Positions 47,748 through 56,564 of a DNA stretch of 64,000 nucleotides are shown here, piece by piece. The notes below the pieces were generated by a model. The model saw only the letters and a list, made by a program, of their open reading frames with translations, did not search any database and was not told the origin of the DNA. The translations under genes were made by a program, and so were the position numbers. Origin of the DNA: Escherichia coli DSM 30083 = JCM 1649 = ATCC 11775 (GTDB taxonomy: Bacteria > Pseudomonadota > Gammaproteobacteria > Enterobacterales > Enterobacteriaceae); NCBI RefSeq assembly GCF_003697165.2, contig NZ_CP033092.2, positions 1 through 64,000 on the forward strand, in the 5' to 3' direction. How positions within the stretch are numbered: position 1 is the stretch's first letter; each line of letters opens with the position of its first letter.

Positions 47748-49301
47748 ATGCAAATGATTACCTCGCGACAAAACAGATTATTACGATTCCTTTTACCTCG
47801 AAGGGAATATACGACTATTGTTACGATTGCCGGCTATTTAAATGTTTCGGAAAAAACCATTCAACGTGATTTACGTTTACTTGAGCAATGGCTGGGACAA
47901 TGGAGAATAAATGTTGAGAAGCGTGCTGGCGCGGGTGTGATGTTAAGTGCGGAGAATATTGCTGATTTGCTGCATCTTGATCATTTGTTGGTGGCAGAAT
48001 GTGAAGAGATTGATGGTGTAATGAATAATGCCAGGCGCGTTAAAATAGCGTCGCAGTTATTAAGTGAAACACCGAATGAAACGTCGATCAGTAAATTGTC
48101 AGAACGCTACTTTATCAGCGGAGCCTCTATTGTTAATGACCTGAGAGTAATTGAGTCCTGGCTTGCGCCGTTGGGGTTATCGTTGATCCGCAGTCCAAGT
48201 GGTACGCATATTGAAGGTAGTGAAGGGCAAGTCCGACAGGCAATGGCATTACTGATTAACGGCATTATTAACCATAATGAGCCGCAAGGTGTCGTGTATT
48301 CACGTCTGGATCCCGGAAGCTATAAAGCATTAGTCCATTATTTTGGAGAAGAAGAGGTGTTATTTGTCCAGTCATTGTTACTGGATATGGAAAATGAATT
48401 AAGTTGGTCTTTGGGAGAACCTTATTACGTTAACATTTTTACTCACATCCTTATTATGATGTATCGCAACACGCACGGGAATGCGTTATCAAGAGAAGAA
48501 GATCAAACCAGACAATATGATGAAAATATCTTTAATGTTGCCAGTCAGATGATTCATAAGATAGAACAACGAATTGCACATACATTGCCCGATGATGAAG
48601 TCTGGTTTATTTATCAATATATCATTTCATCAGGTGTGGCGATTGATGGACAAAAAGATGTTAGCATTATTTCACATATGCAGGCCAGCAATGAAGCGCG
48701 TCTGATTACCTGGCGTTTAATTACGGTATTCAGTGACATCGTGGACTGCGATTTTAGTGAAGACAGCGCATTATATGATGGCTTATTGGTGCATATTAAG
48801 CCGCTGATTAACCGTCTAAATTATCGCATTCATATCCGTAATCCATTGCTGGAAGATATTAAAGCAGAATTAGCGGATGTCTGGCGGTTGACGCAATATG
48901 TGGTGAATCAGGTATTTAAAACCTGGGGTGAGAATGCAGTGAGCGAGGATGAAGTGGGTTACCTGACCGTTCATTTTCAGGCTGCGATGGAGCGGCAAAT
49001 TGCCCGTAAACGTGTATTACTGGTCTGTTCAACCGGAATCGGAACTTCGCATCTACTGAAAAGCCGTATTCTGCGAGCATTTCCTGAATGGACGATTGTT
49101 GATGTTATTTCAGCAGCGAATTTATCACAGGTTTTGCCTGACAATATCGAACTGATTATTTCGACCATTAATTTGCCTACAGTCACTATGCCGGTCGCTT
49201 ATGTTACCGCTTTTTTTAATGATGCCGATATTAAGCGGGTCACTGAAATGGTGATTACGGAAAAATTACATCATGCGACGTCTCGGGTCGTTGAAATTTA
49301 A
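47748..49301 (+). CDS. frzR: PRD-domain PTS activator FrzR
   Basis: 517 residues. N-terminal Mga/DeoR-type helix-turn-helix (IAGYLNVSEKTIQRDLRLLEQWL, about 27-49), a second HTH (ISKLSERYFISGASIVNDLRVIESWL), two PTS regulation domains with candidate phospho-histidines (NIFTHILIMMYR; LLVHIKPLINRL and VGYLTVHFQAAMER), and an EIIB-like domain with Cys427 in LVCSTGIGTSHLL. The EIIA-like domain usual in MtlR-type regulators is absent. Ribosome site AAGGG. AT-rich compared with downstream frz genes. It probably activates frz (and yicJI) according to PTS phosphorylation. Confidence 0.88.
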   Translation: MQMITSRQNRLLRFLLPRREYTTIVTIAGYLNVSEKTIQRDLRLLEQWLGQWRINVEKRAGAGVMLSAENIADLLHLDHLLVAECEEIDGVMNNARRVKIASQLLSETPNETSISKLSERYFISGASIVNDLRVIESWLAPLGLSLIRSPSGTHIEGSEGQVRQAMALLINGIINHNEPQGVVYSRLDPGSYKALVHYFGEEEVLFVQSLLLDMENELSWSLGEPYYVNIFTHILIMMYRNTHGNALSREEDQTRQYDENIFNVASQMIHKIEQRIAHTLPDDEVWFIYQYIISSGVAIDGQKDVSIISHMQASNEARLITWRLITVFSDIVDCDFSEDSALYDGLLVHIKPLINRLNYRIHIRNPLLEDIKAELADVWRLTQYVVNQVFKTWGENAVSEDEVGYLTVHFQAAMERQIARKRVLLVCSTGIGTSHLLKSRILRAFPEWTIVDVISAANLSQVLPDNIELIISTINLPTVTMPVAYVTAFFNDADIKRVTEMVITEKLHHATSRVVEI

Positions 49302-49327
49302 TGTCAGAATTTTATGAGGTATGACGA

Positions 49328-49798
49328 ATGGACATAACAAAAATCCTGAATACGAATCGCGTTATTTTAGATATGCAAGCGACGAATAAAGCGGAGGCGA
49401 TTGAAGAATTAACTAATCTTCTCAAAAAAGATGGTGCGATCGATTGTCGGGAAACCTTTATTAAAGATGTCTGGCAGCGCGAAGCGGAAGGCTCGACTGG
49501 TTTTGAAAATCATATTGCGATCCCGCATGGTAAATCTTCAGCTGTGATTAATACTACGCTGGCAATTGGCCGTACCCGCCAGGATATTCCCTGGGAAACG
49601 CTGGATGGCAGTAGCGTGCGCTGTATTATTTTATTTGCGGTACGTCTTGAAGATCAAAATACCACCCATATCCGTTTACTTTCCCAGGTCGCGGGCGCGC
49701 TGGCGGATGATGACATCATAGAACAATTGTTAGTTGAGACGAGTCCGCAAAAAATCATTGATCTCTTTAGTCAGTATGCACAATCCGATGTCTTCTAA
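49328..49798 (+). CDS. frzA: Fructose-type PTS EIIA subunit FrzA
   Basis: 156 residues, PTS_EIIA type 2 domain. The phospho-histidine is His67 in HIAIPHGKS, the family motif. It receives phosphate from HPr and passes it to FrzB. Free-standing, unlike FruB where EIIA is fused. It follows frzR by 26 bases with ribosome site GAGG and precedes frzB by 17 bases. Confidence 0.93.
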   Translation: MDITKILNTNRVILDMQATNKAEAIEELTNLLKKDGAIDCRETFIKDVWQREAEGSTGFENHIAIPHGKSSAVINTTLAIGRTRQDIPWETLDGSSVRCIILFAVRLEDQNTTHIRLLSQVAGALADDDIIEQLLVETSPQKIIDLFSQYAQSDVF

Positions 49799-49815
49799 AT
49801 AACAGGGAGTATGTC

Positions 49816-50130
49816 ATGAATATTGTCTGTGTTGCCGCCTGTACGGCGGGTATTGCTCATACCTATATTGCTCGTGAAAAGTTAATCAAAGGAGCAAAAG
49901 CTCTGGGCCATACCATTAAAGTTGAAACCCAGGGAACCATTGGTACAGAAAATGAATTACAGGCGGCAGATATCTCTGCTGCTGACGTCGTGATTCTTGC
50001 TGTAGATGTGAAAATAAAAGGAGAAGAACGCTTCACCAATAAACGTATTGTGCGAGTAAAGACAGAGATCGTCATTAAATCGCCCGTTCAATTTCTTGAA
50101 AAGGTCGAAAAATCACTGGGAAACAAATGA
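49816..50130 (+). CDS. frzB: Fructose-type PTS EIIB subunit FrzB
   Basis: 104 residues, PTS_IIB_fruc family. Active-site Cys9 lies in the P-loop ACTAGIAHTYIA, as in FruA EIIB domains (CPTGIAHT). It carries phosphate from FrzA to the sugar bound by FrzC. The domain is complete and unfused. The ribosome site is GGGAG, 12 bases before the ATG. Confidence 0.93.
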   Translation: MNIVCVAACTAGIAHTYIAREKLIKGAKALGHTIKVETQGTIGTENELQAADISAADVVILAVDVKIKGEERFTNKRIVRVKTEIVIKSPVQFLEKVEKSLGNK

Positions 50131-50154
50131 TCCTTATACTGGAGGGATCTTAAT

Positions 50155-51246
50155 ATGAAAGAAAATAAAATTCCGGTTTCACAGGAAATTAAAAAACATT
50201 TATTAACCGGCATCTCGTGGATGATACCCCTTATTGTGGCCGCCGGGATATGTATTGCGTTGGGGCAAGTTCTTGGCGGTACAGATGTTGGTGAAAAAAC
50301 AGGAACAATCCCGTGGATGCTTAATCAGATTGGCGGCTGGGGAATGGGGCTGATTGTGCCGCTGATTAGCGCGGCAATTGCCTATTCTATTGCCGATCGT
50401 CCCGGATTTGCCCCGGGCCTGATTGTCGGCTTTCTCTGTGGGCAAATCCATACCGGATTTATTGGCGGTATGTTGGGTGGTTTCCTGGTGGGCTACACCA
50501 TTTTGCTACTTAAACGCTATATCCGCCTGCCGCAGTCGATGCAAGGACTCATGCCAATCATGGTGTTGCCGGTATTAAGCACCATTATCGGTGGGCTGTT
50601 AATGATGACGCTGATTGGTAAACCCATCGCCTGGTTACAAGAAGCACTGATTCATTTGCTCGAGTCGATGCAGGGCGGATCGCGCTTCCTGATGGGGGCC
50701 ATACTTGGCGCGATGGCAACCTTCGATTTCGGTGGTCCGGTCAACAAAACCATGTCGCTGTTTTCCGATGGCTTGCTGGTCAGTGGCGTCTACGGACCAG
50801 AAGCCGTGAAATTTGTCGGCTCAATCATCCCTCCGTTTGGCATCACACTTTCGTTCTTACTGACACGCCATAAATACACCCGTGCGGAGCGCGAGGCGCT
50901 GAAAGCCGCGTTTCCGATGGGGATCTGCATGATCACTGAAGGAGTCATTCCGATCGCCGCGCGTGACCTGCTGCGAGTAGTGGGATCTTGTGTGGTGGCA
51001 TCGGCGGTCGCGGGCGGCTTAATCATGGTGTGGGGCGTGGAGAGTCCGGTTCCGCATGGCGGCATGTTTGTTGTGCCTCTGTTCACCCATCCTCTGCTGT
51101 TTTGCCTGGCGCTGGGTATAGGCACGGTGATTTGTGGCGTGATGCTTTCACTCTGGAAGAAACCGGTAACGGAACGCGACGAAGAGTTTGACGAACTGAG
51201 CGATCAAAAGCTGAAAGATGAAGAGATCACTTTCACCCTCGAATAA
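50155..51246 (+). CDS. frzC: Fructose-type PTS EIIC permease FrzC
   Basis: 363 residues, about nine or ten hydrophobic segments, PTS_EIIC fructose family. Visible are MIPLIVAAGICIALGQVLGG, the family block PGFAPGLIVGFL... , FDFGGPVNKTMSLFSDG and the conserved ITEGVIPIAARD with the substrate glutamate. Ribosome site GGAGGG. With FrzA and FrzB it forms a complete three-part PTS transporter. Substrate is not established; family similarity suggests a ketose or fructose-like sugar, but fructose itself is handled by fru. Confidence 0.93.
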   Translation: MKENKIPVSQEIKKHLLTGISWMIPLIVAAGICIALGQVLGGTDVGEKTGTIPWMLNQIGGWGMGLIVPLISAAIAYSIADRPGFAPGLIVGFLCGQIHTGFIGGMLGGFLVGYTILLLKRYIRLPQSMQGLMPIMVLPVLSTIIGGLLMMTLIGKPIAWLQEALIHLLESMQGGSRFLMGAILGAMATFDFGGPVNKTMSLFSDGLLVSGVYGPEAVKFVGSIIPPFGITLSFLLTRHKYTRAEREALKAAFPMGICMITEGVIPIAARDLLRVVGSCVVASAVAGGLIMVWGVESPVPHGGMFVVPLFTHPLLFCLALGIGTVICGVMLSLWKKPVTERDEEFDELSDQKLKDEEITFTLE

Positions 51247-51257
51247 CCGGAGGCCCT

Positions 51258-52109
51258 ATGTTTGCCGATATGAAAAGTATGGTGATGAAAGCCTGGCATG
51301 AACATTACGCCTTGCTGGCGATCAACTGTATGAATCTGGAAAGTGCTCACGCAGCTATCCGCGTGGCGGAGAAGAATCGCGCTCCGATCATTCTCAATCT
51401 CTATCAGGGGCATCTGGCGCATTTTCCTGCACCCGTCGCGGCGGCAGTGGTTAAAACGCTCGCGGAATCTGCCTCAGTACCGGTCGCTCTGGCGCTTGAT
51501 CATGGCAAAAATCCGGACTGTATTCGTCAGGCGTTTCGTGCTGGTTTCAGCGGATTAATGATTGATGCTTCTGCTTTTCCCCTGGAGGAAAACGTGCGCC
51601 AGACCAGGGCGGTGGTGGAACTCGCCGCCAGCGCGCAGCTCTGCGTGGAAGGCGAACTGGGCCATCTGGCAGATGCGCCGCGTTACGACCAGGCCGCCAA
51701 TGCAGACCTGATGACGCAACCCACTGATGTGGAACCGTTTATCGCGCAGACAGGCATTGATCTACTGGCCGTCTCGGTAGGCACGGCGCACGGCATGTAC
51801 GCGCCTGGCGTTGTACCTGCTATTGATTTTCAGCGTCTGGCGGAGATTTCGCGCTGCTCGAGCGTGCCTCTGGCATTACATGGCGGTAGCGGTACGCCGT
51901 TCGATCAGCTCCAGCTCTGTACGACGCTGGGGGTAGCAAAAATCAACGTGGGGGCGGCCATTTTTGAACGGGGGAAATCCGCGCTCCTGCATACCCTCTG
52001 TCACGATATATCCATTGAACTGGTGGACGCGCTGAAAGCTATGGAACTGGCCTTCGAAGAAGCGATTACACCGTATTTACAGGCGAGCGGCTCTATCGGC
52101 AAAGCCTGA
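51258..52109 (+). CDS. frzD: Class II ketose-bisphosphate aldolase FrzD
   Basis: 283 residues, Fba/GatY/KbaY family. The catalytic Asp and zinc His are in ALALDHGKN, the metal Glu is in CVEGELG, further zinc histidines are in SVGTAHGMY and LALHGGSG, and the phosphate loop is KINVG. It probably cleaves a ketose-1,6-bisphosphate to dihydroxyacetone phosphate and an aldehyde. It starts 11 bases after frzC. It is a paralogue of frzE but clearly diverged, so the pair may form a hetero-oligomer or act on different epimers. Confidence 0.92.
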   Translation: MFADMKSMVMKAWHEHYALLAINCMNLESAHAAIRVAEKNRAPIILNLYQGHLAHFPAPVAAAVVKTLAESASVPVALALDHGKNPDCIRQAFRAGFSGLMIDASAFPLEENVRQTRAVVELAASAQLCVEGELGHLADAPRYDQAANADLMTQPTDVEPFIAQTGIDLLAVSVGTAHGMYAPGVVPAIDFQRLAEISRCSSVPLALHGGSGTPFDQLQLCTTLGVAKINVGAAIFERGKSALLHTLCHDISIELVDALKAMELAFEEAITPYLQASGSIGKA

Positions 52110-52133
52110 TTCATTTTCTGTCATGGCCTTTAT

Positions 52134-52155
52134 GCCAGTGCAATAACGCACCGGC
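52134..52155 (+). other. Hairpin between the two aldolase genes
   Basis: GCCAGTGC-AATAAC-GCACCGGC forms an 8-bp stem with one mismatch in the 80-base gap between frzD and frzE. It may affect mRNA stability and the relative level of the two aldolases. Confidence 0.45.
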
Positions 52156-52189
52156 AGGGCGGACTACACGCTGAAACTGGAGATTTAAC

Positions 52190-53050
52190 ATGTTAGTTTC
52201 GATGAAAGAATTACTGCAACCTACCCGCCAGCACGGCTTTGCCATTGGCGCATTTAATGTGGCGGATAACTGTTTCCTTCGCGCAGTCGTGGATGAAGCA
52301 GAAGCGACAAATACTCCGGCGATTATTGCCATCCATCCCAGCGAACATGATTTTGTGGGCGATGCCTTTTTCGCTCACGTTCGCGAAATTACCCAGCGTA
52401 GTCCGGTCCCGTTTGTACTGCACCTCGATCATGGTGCCTCTGTAGAGCATGTTTTGCGTGCGATTCGCTGCGGATTTACCTCAGTAATGATCGACGGTTC
52501 GCTGCTGCCGTATGAAGAAAACGTGGCGCTGACCGCAGAAGTGGTTCGCCTCGCTCACGCGGTTGGCGTGTCGGTTGAGGGTGAACTGGGAACCATCGGA
52601 CAAACAGGAACGTCGGTAGAAGGTGGTGTTTCACAAGTGACCTACACAGATCCGGCGCAGGCCGCCGATTTTATTGCTCGTACAGGTGCCGACACACTGG
52701 CTGTGGCGATTGGTACAGCGCATGGCATCTATCCAAAAGGGATGCAGCCGAAGCTGCAAATGGACATTTTGCGCGACATTGCCGGACGTATTGATATTCC
52801 GCTGGTGCTACACGGTGGTTCGGCAAACCCGGACGCGGAGATTGCTGAATCAGTTACGCTCGGCGTCGGCAAAATCAATATCTCCAGCGATATGAAATAC
52901 GCCTATTTCCAGAAAGTGCGTGAAATTCTCGCTAAAGAGAGCTGGTGGGACCCGAACGTCATCTATCCGGATGCGATTAACGCGGCGCGGGAAGTCATTC
53001 GCCACAAAATGAAACTGTTCGGTTCGCTCGGTAAAGCATCACTGTACTAA
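52190..53050 (+). CDS. frzE: Class II ketose-bisphosphate aldolase FrzE
   Basis: 286 residues with the full set of class II motifs: HLDHGAS, VEGELGTIG, AIGTAHGIYPKG, VLHGGSANPD and KINISSDMKYAYF. The C-terminus ends KLFGSLGKASLY, close to KbaY/GatY-type endings. ATG at 52190 follows CTGGAG. It has more typical GatY-like spacing than FrzD. A hairpin lies just after the stop, before frzF. Confidence 0.93.
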   Translation: MLVSMKELLQPTRQHGFAIGAFNVADNCFLRAVVDEAEATNTPAIIAIHPSEHDFVGDAFFAHVREITQRSPVPFVLHLDHGASVEHVLRAIRCGFTSVMIDGSLLPYEENVALTAEVVRLAHAVGVSVEGELGTIGQTGTSVEGGVSQVTYTDPAQAADFIARTGADTLAVAIGTAHGIYPKGMQPKLQMDILRDIAGRIDIPLVLHGGSANPDAEIAESVTLGVGKINISSDMKYAYFQKVREILAKESWWDPNVIYPDAINAAREVIRHKMKLFGSLGKASLY

Positions 53051-53055
53051 GCCAG

Positions 53056-53078
53056 AAGGGCGGGGTGACCCGCCTTTT
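53056..53078 (+). terminator. Hairpin between frzE and frzF
   Basis: GGCGGG-GTGA-CCCGCC followed by TTTT, 6 bases after the frzE stop and 20 bases before the frzF start. It looks like a partial intrinsic terminator that would lower expression of the kinase and cupin genes. Confidence 0.65.
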
Positions 53079-53097
53079 ACGCAACAAGGAACGAGAT

Positions 53098-54030
53098 ATG
53101 CACTATCTGGGGTTGGATATTGGTGGGACCAAAATCGCCGCCGTTGTCATGGATGCGCATGGCTGGGAGATTCGCCGTTACCGCTGCCCGACGCAAAAGT
53201 CGACATATCAACAATTTGTCTCATGCGTTGTGGCGCTTATCGAGCAGATTAGGCGGGACGTTCAACGACCGATGCTGACAGGGATCGCCTTACCCGGCAG
53301 TATCTCGCCACTCACTGGCCTGATTAAAAACGCGAATATTCAGGTGATTAACGGTCATGCGTTACAGGCTGATTTGCAGCAATTGCTTGGGCAACCGGTG
53401 GTGATAGCCAATGATGGTAACTGTTTCGCGCTATCAGAAGCTTGCGACGGTGCCGGGCAAGATTATGACGTGGTATTTGGTATTACGCTTGGTACGGGCT
53501 GCGGCGGTGGCATTGCCATCAAGCAACGACCGTTTATAGGGGCCTGGGGAAATGCTGCCGAATGCGGTCATATCACGTTGCCAGGCTATACGGAGCAGGA
53601 AGATGGTCCATCAGTCAGTTGCTATTGCGGCAAACACAACTGCGTGGAGTCGTTTGTTTCCGGCAGCGGTTTTAGTGAACGCTATCAACAGATGACTGGT
53701 AACTTGCTCACTCCTGCGGCGATTGTCACCCTGGCACAACGTGGTGATGCTTGTGCCATGCAGCAGGTGGCACGTTTTCGCCAACAGCTTGCCCGCACGC
53801 TGGCAACCATCGTTAATGTTGTTGACCCTGGCGTGATTGTGATCGGCGGCGGGCTTTCGAATGTGGAACTGCTTATCACCGATCTGAACGCAGAAGTCGC
53901 TCCACTGGTTTTCACCGATCAATTCACCACTCCCATTGTAAAAGCACAGCACGGCGACAGTAGCGGAATGCGTGGCGCTGCCTGGCTTGCTATGCGCAAC
54001 GGAGAAGCCAATGAAACGTTCACAAATTAA
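53098..54030 (+). CDS. frzF: ROK-family sugar kinase FrzF
   Basis: 310 residues from ATG at 53098 (ribosome site AAGGA); an in-frame upstream ATG at 53065 lies in the hairpin. N-terminal ATP loop GLDIGGTKIAAVVM, catalytic Asp in VIANDGNC, ROK signature GITLGTGCGGGIAI, and the zinc motif GHITLPG ... CYCGKHNCVE. There is no DNA-binding domain, so it is a kinase rather than a repressor. Closest functional relatives are allose, fructose and mannose kinases; specificity cannot be read from sequence. It overlaps frzG by 20 bases. Confidence 0.92.
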   Translation: MHYLGLDIGGTKIAAVVMDAHGWEIRRYRCPTQKSTYQQFVSCVVALIEQIRRDVQRPMLTGIALPGSISPLTGLIKNANIQVINGHALQADLQQLLGQPVVIANDGNCFALSEACDGAGQDYDVVFGITLGTGCGGGIAIKQRPFIGAWGNAAECGHITLPGYTEQEDGPSVSCYCGKHNCVESFVSGSGFSERYQQMTGNLLTPAAIVTLAQRGDACAMQQVARFRQQLARTLATIVNVVDPGVIVIGGGLSNVELLITDLNAEVAPLVFTDQFTTPIVKAQHGDSSGMRGAAWLAMRNGEANETFTN

Positions 54031-54691
54031 TTATGTTATTGATAAAGCACATGCCATTGCGCAGACCTTCCGCGTTTGTTTGCCAGAGTTCGCCTATTTT
54101 ACGGTGGATGACTGGCTGCAGCGGGAACGGGATAACTGGCAAGAAGTGGTCGACTTACAGCTCGGTTGGGATATCACCGATTTTGGTCGTGGTGATTTCA
54201 ACCAAACGGGACTAACACTGCTAACGATGCGCAACGGCGCGCTGGGGTCGGCGGCATATCCAAAACCGTATGCTGAGAAAATGTTGCAGATCCAACAAGA
54301 TCAGCAGACTCCCTGGCATTTTCACACCCACAAAATGGAAGATATCCTCAATCGGGGCGGTGGAGACTTATGCATGCGGTTGGCCTGGGCCAACGAAGCC
54401 AATCTCTGTGATGATCAACGAGTCATTACCGTGAGTGTTGATGGTCAGCGGCGTACCATGAAACCTGGTGAAACGCTGGTGCTAAAGCCGGGGCAGGGCA
54501 TTTGCCTGCCGCCGCGTCTGTATCATCGCTTCTGGGCGGAAAAAGCGTTTGTTCTCGGCTGGGAAATCTCGATGGTAAATGATGACCAACACGATAATTA
54601 TTTTCTTGAGCCGGGAGGACGTTTTCCGGCGATAGAAGAAGATGAACCGGTGAAATGGTTATTGTGCGGTGAGTATGGAATTTTGCGCTAA
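54011..54691 (+). CDS. frzG: Cupin sugar isomerase-like protein FrzG
   Basis: 226 residues from ATG at 54011 with ribosome site GGAG inside frzF. It belongs to the D-lyxose isomerase cupin family: the metal ligands are visible as WHFHTHKMEDI (two His and Glu) and LYHRFWAE (His). Members interconvert D-lyxose with D-xylulose and D-mannose with D-fructose. In this operon it would convert an aldose to the ketose that the kinase and aldolases use. Terminator at 54701. Confidence 0.88.
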   Translation: MKRSQINYVIDKAHAIAQTFRVCLPEFAYFTVDDWLQRERDNWQEVVDLQLGWDITDFGRGDFNQTGLTLLTMRNGALGSAAYPKPYAEKMLQIQQDQQTPWHFHTHKMEDILNRGGGDLCMRLAWANEANLCDDQRVITVSVDGQRRTMKPGETLVLKPGQGICLPPRLYHRFWAEKAFVLGWEISMVNDDQHDNYFLEPGGRFPAIEEDEPVKWLLCGEYGILR

Positions 54692-54700
54692 TAACGGGGA

Positions 54701-54736
54701 ACGCTAGCGCTGATATCCGCTAGCGTCCTTATTTTT
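54701..54736 (+). terminator. Terminator between frzG and yicH
   Basis: ACGCTAGCG (54701-54709) pairs perfectly with CGCTAGCGT (54718-54726), followed by CCTTATTTTT. It lies at the convergence of frzG and yicH and touches the yicH stop. Confidence 0.88.
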
Positions 54737-56444
54737 ACTGCACCGGCTCCGTCGACGTAACTTCACCACTGGAAACTACGCCCGCATTCATGGTTTGAGT
54801 CACTTGCTGCTTTGCGGCATTCACGGCATGCAATTGCCCGCTAACCGTAGGTTTCAGCGGGACATTGACCTGAATATCGCCACTGGCGGTAAGCTGAATA
54901 TTGCCGTCGCCAGTCAACGGTAATTCAGGCCATCCCCAATGTTGCAAAATATTCACCGGCACACCGCGTCCATTCAGGCTGATATGGGTCTGACGTTGTG
55001 GCGTTTGTGAAACACTGGCGGTGGCTTCCAGAATGCCTTTTTCAGTAAATGCACTCAGTTCGCTGATATTCACCGTGCTGCTGTTGGCAGTTAGCGCCAG
55101 CGACGGACGACGGACATCAACACGATTAAACGTTGCGGCGGCGGCATTCAGATTCGCCGAGCCACTCCAGACGCCCCATTTATGATCGGTAACCAGCGTC
55201 AGATTGGCACCGTAACCATCGAGCGCGGTGAGCTGCCACGGGAAGTCAGGGTCGATATCAATGATCAGATTGCGGCTGGCGCTAAATCTCTTCAGTTGCA
55301 GGCTGTTTAACCAACCGGGTGTCGTTTCCATCCACAACTGTTGCCAGTTTTTGGGCAAGGTATATTCCAGTCCGGCAATTGCCGCATCATCGAGGATCAG
55401 CGTTTTCCCGTCGCGTTGCCAGTTTCCTGACGTTCTGACCATACCCCCTTCCCAGCGGCTGGTGAACTGGCGCAGTGCTACGCCCTGCGGGGAAAATTCC
55501 GCGTTTATAATCGGATCAAATAAATGCAGCGAGCCATAAATAAACTCGCTGGCGTTCATCGACAGTTTACCTTCCTGTGTCTGCCAGTCATCTTTACTGA
55601 AGGTCATGTTGCGCAAGCTGAGATCGAGGTCGGCCACCGCCCAGTCCGGACCTTGCAAACGAGCGTCGATGACTTCCAGGCGACCAATCTGCAACGACGG
55701 GACAGAGCGTAATGGTGCAAAGAAGTCGGTTAGCGATTTTTCGCTTTGTAGACGGATATCCGCCATGCGCAGGTTTTCCACTTGCCAGCTGCCGTCAGCG
55801 TTACGCTGCGCGTTTCCGGTTAATGTCCCGCGGGCGATGTCGGCACCCAGGTTAGTCAGCGTAACGCGATCGTTATCAATACTGCCTTCAATCAGTACAT
55901 TGGTGGCAGGAACATCATTGAGCGAAAGCGATCCGGCACTAAACTGAATCTGTGCCTTCGTACCCAGCACTTTACCGGCTTCTGGTGACCACGGAACCAC
56001 GCCGCCATTTACCCGCTGCGCGCTCAGTTTCCATTCGCTATTCGGGCTATTAAACGCCATATCACGCAGTTGCAGACGATCGGCTTTAAACGGTAGCGGC
56101 GCGGTCTGGTCGGTGAGATTCAGCGTCCCGTTTTCCAGCAGGATGGTATCGACATGGCGTGGTTCGGTCAGTTGCCGACTGCTTAGCGCAATGTCGACAC
56201 TTTTTGCCACCAGGGTCGCGGGCTGGCCATCACGGCCAAACGTGACGTTCTCCAGCACGATATGAGATGGCGCGGAAAAACGGTGATCCATCGCCCCGAA
56301 GGCCAGATGATAGTCGCTATTCTCGGAAACCCATGCGCTGATATGTTCTGCTCCCCAGCGAGTTTGCAGAAGAAAATAGAGGCCAGCGATCACCACTAAC
56401 AGAGCGATGAGAATGTAGAGAAGCAGCTTCCCAATAAATTTCAT
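54735..56444 (-). CDS. yicH: AsmA-family protein YicH
   Basis: 569 residues from ATG at 56444 (ribosome site GGAAG). One N-terminal transmembrane anchor (LLLYILIALLVVIAGLYFLL) and a large periplasmic part with repeated beta-strand patterns (LEVIDARLQG, LSLRNMTFS, GALRGTL-type), the AsmA-like/TamB-like fold linked to lipid transport across the envelope. The shape of the C-terminus, rich in small residues, is typical. It is separated from xanP by 120 bases. Confidence 0.95.
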   Translation of the reverse strand: MKFIGKLLLYILIALLVVIAGLYFLLQTRWGAEHISAWVSENSDYHLAFGAMDHRFSAPSHIVLENVTFGRDGQPATLVAKSVDIALSSRQLTEPRHVDTILLENGTLNLTDQTAPLPFKADRLQLRDMAFNSPNSEWKLSAQRVNGGVVPWSPEAGKVLGTKAQIQFSAGSLSLNDVPATNVLIEGSIDNDRVTLTNLGADIARGTLTGNAQRNADGSWQVENLRMADIRLQSEKSLTDFFAPLRSVPSLQIGRLEVIDARLQGPDWAVADLDLSLRNMTFSKDDWQTQEGKLSMNASEFIYGSLHLFDPIINAEFSPQGVALRQFTSRWEGGMVRTSGNWQRDGKTLILDDAAIAGLEYTLPKNWQQLWMETTPGWLNSLQLKRFSASRNLIIDIDPDFPWQLTALDGYGANLTLVTDHKWGVWSGSANLNAAAATFNRVDVRRPSLALTANSSTVNISELSAFTEKGILEATASVSQTPQRQTHISLNGRGVPVNILQHWGWPELPLTGDGNIQLTASGDIQVNVPLKPTVSGQLHAVNAAKQQVTQTMNAGVVSSGEVTSTEPVQ

Positions 56445-56564
56445 GGTCTTCCATCCCGTGAAATGCACATAAGGGAGTTATGCACGATTTACGCGCAATC
56501 CTCAAGGCGGGAATGGTGAAAGAGGTGAGACTGCGGCGGTAATTATCTTACCGCCGCCAGTGAA

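Noticed and set aside
47748..54691. frz cluster as an undescribed system
   Set aside because: I recognise it as the frz operon reported from ExPEC; what is unknown is its substrate, reported as a finding instead.
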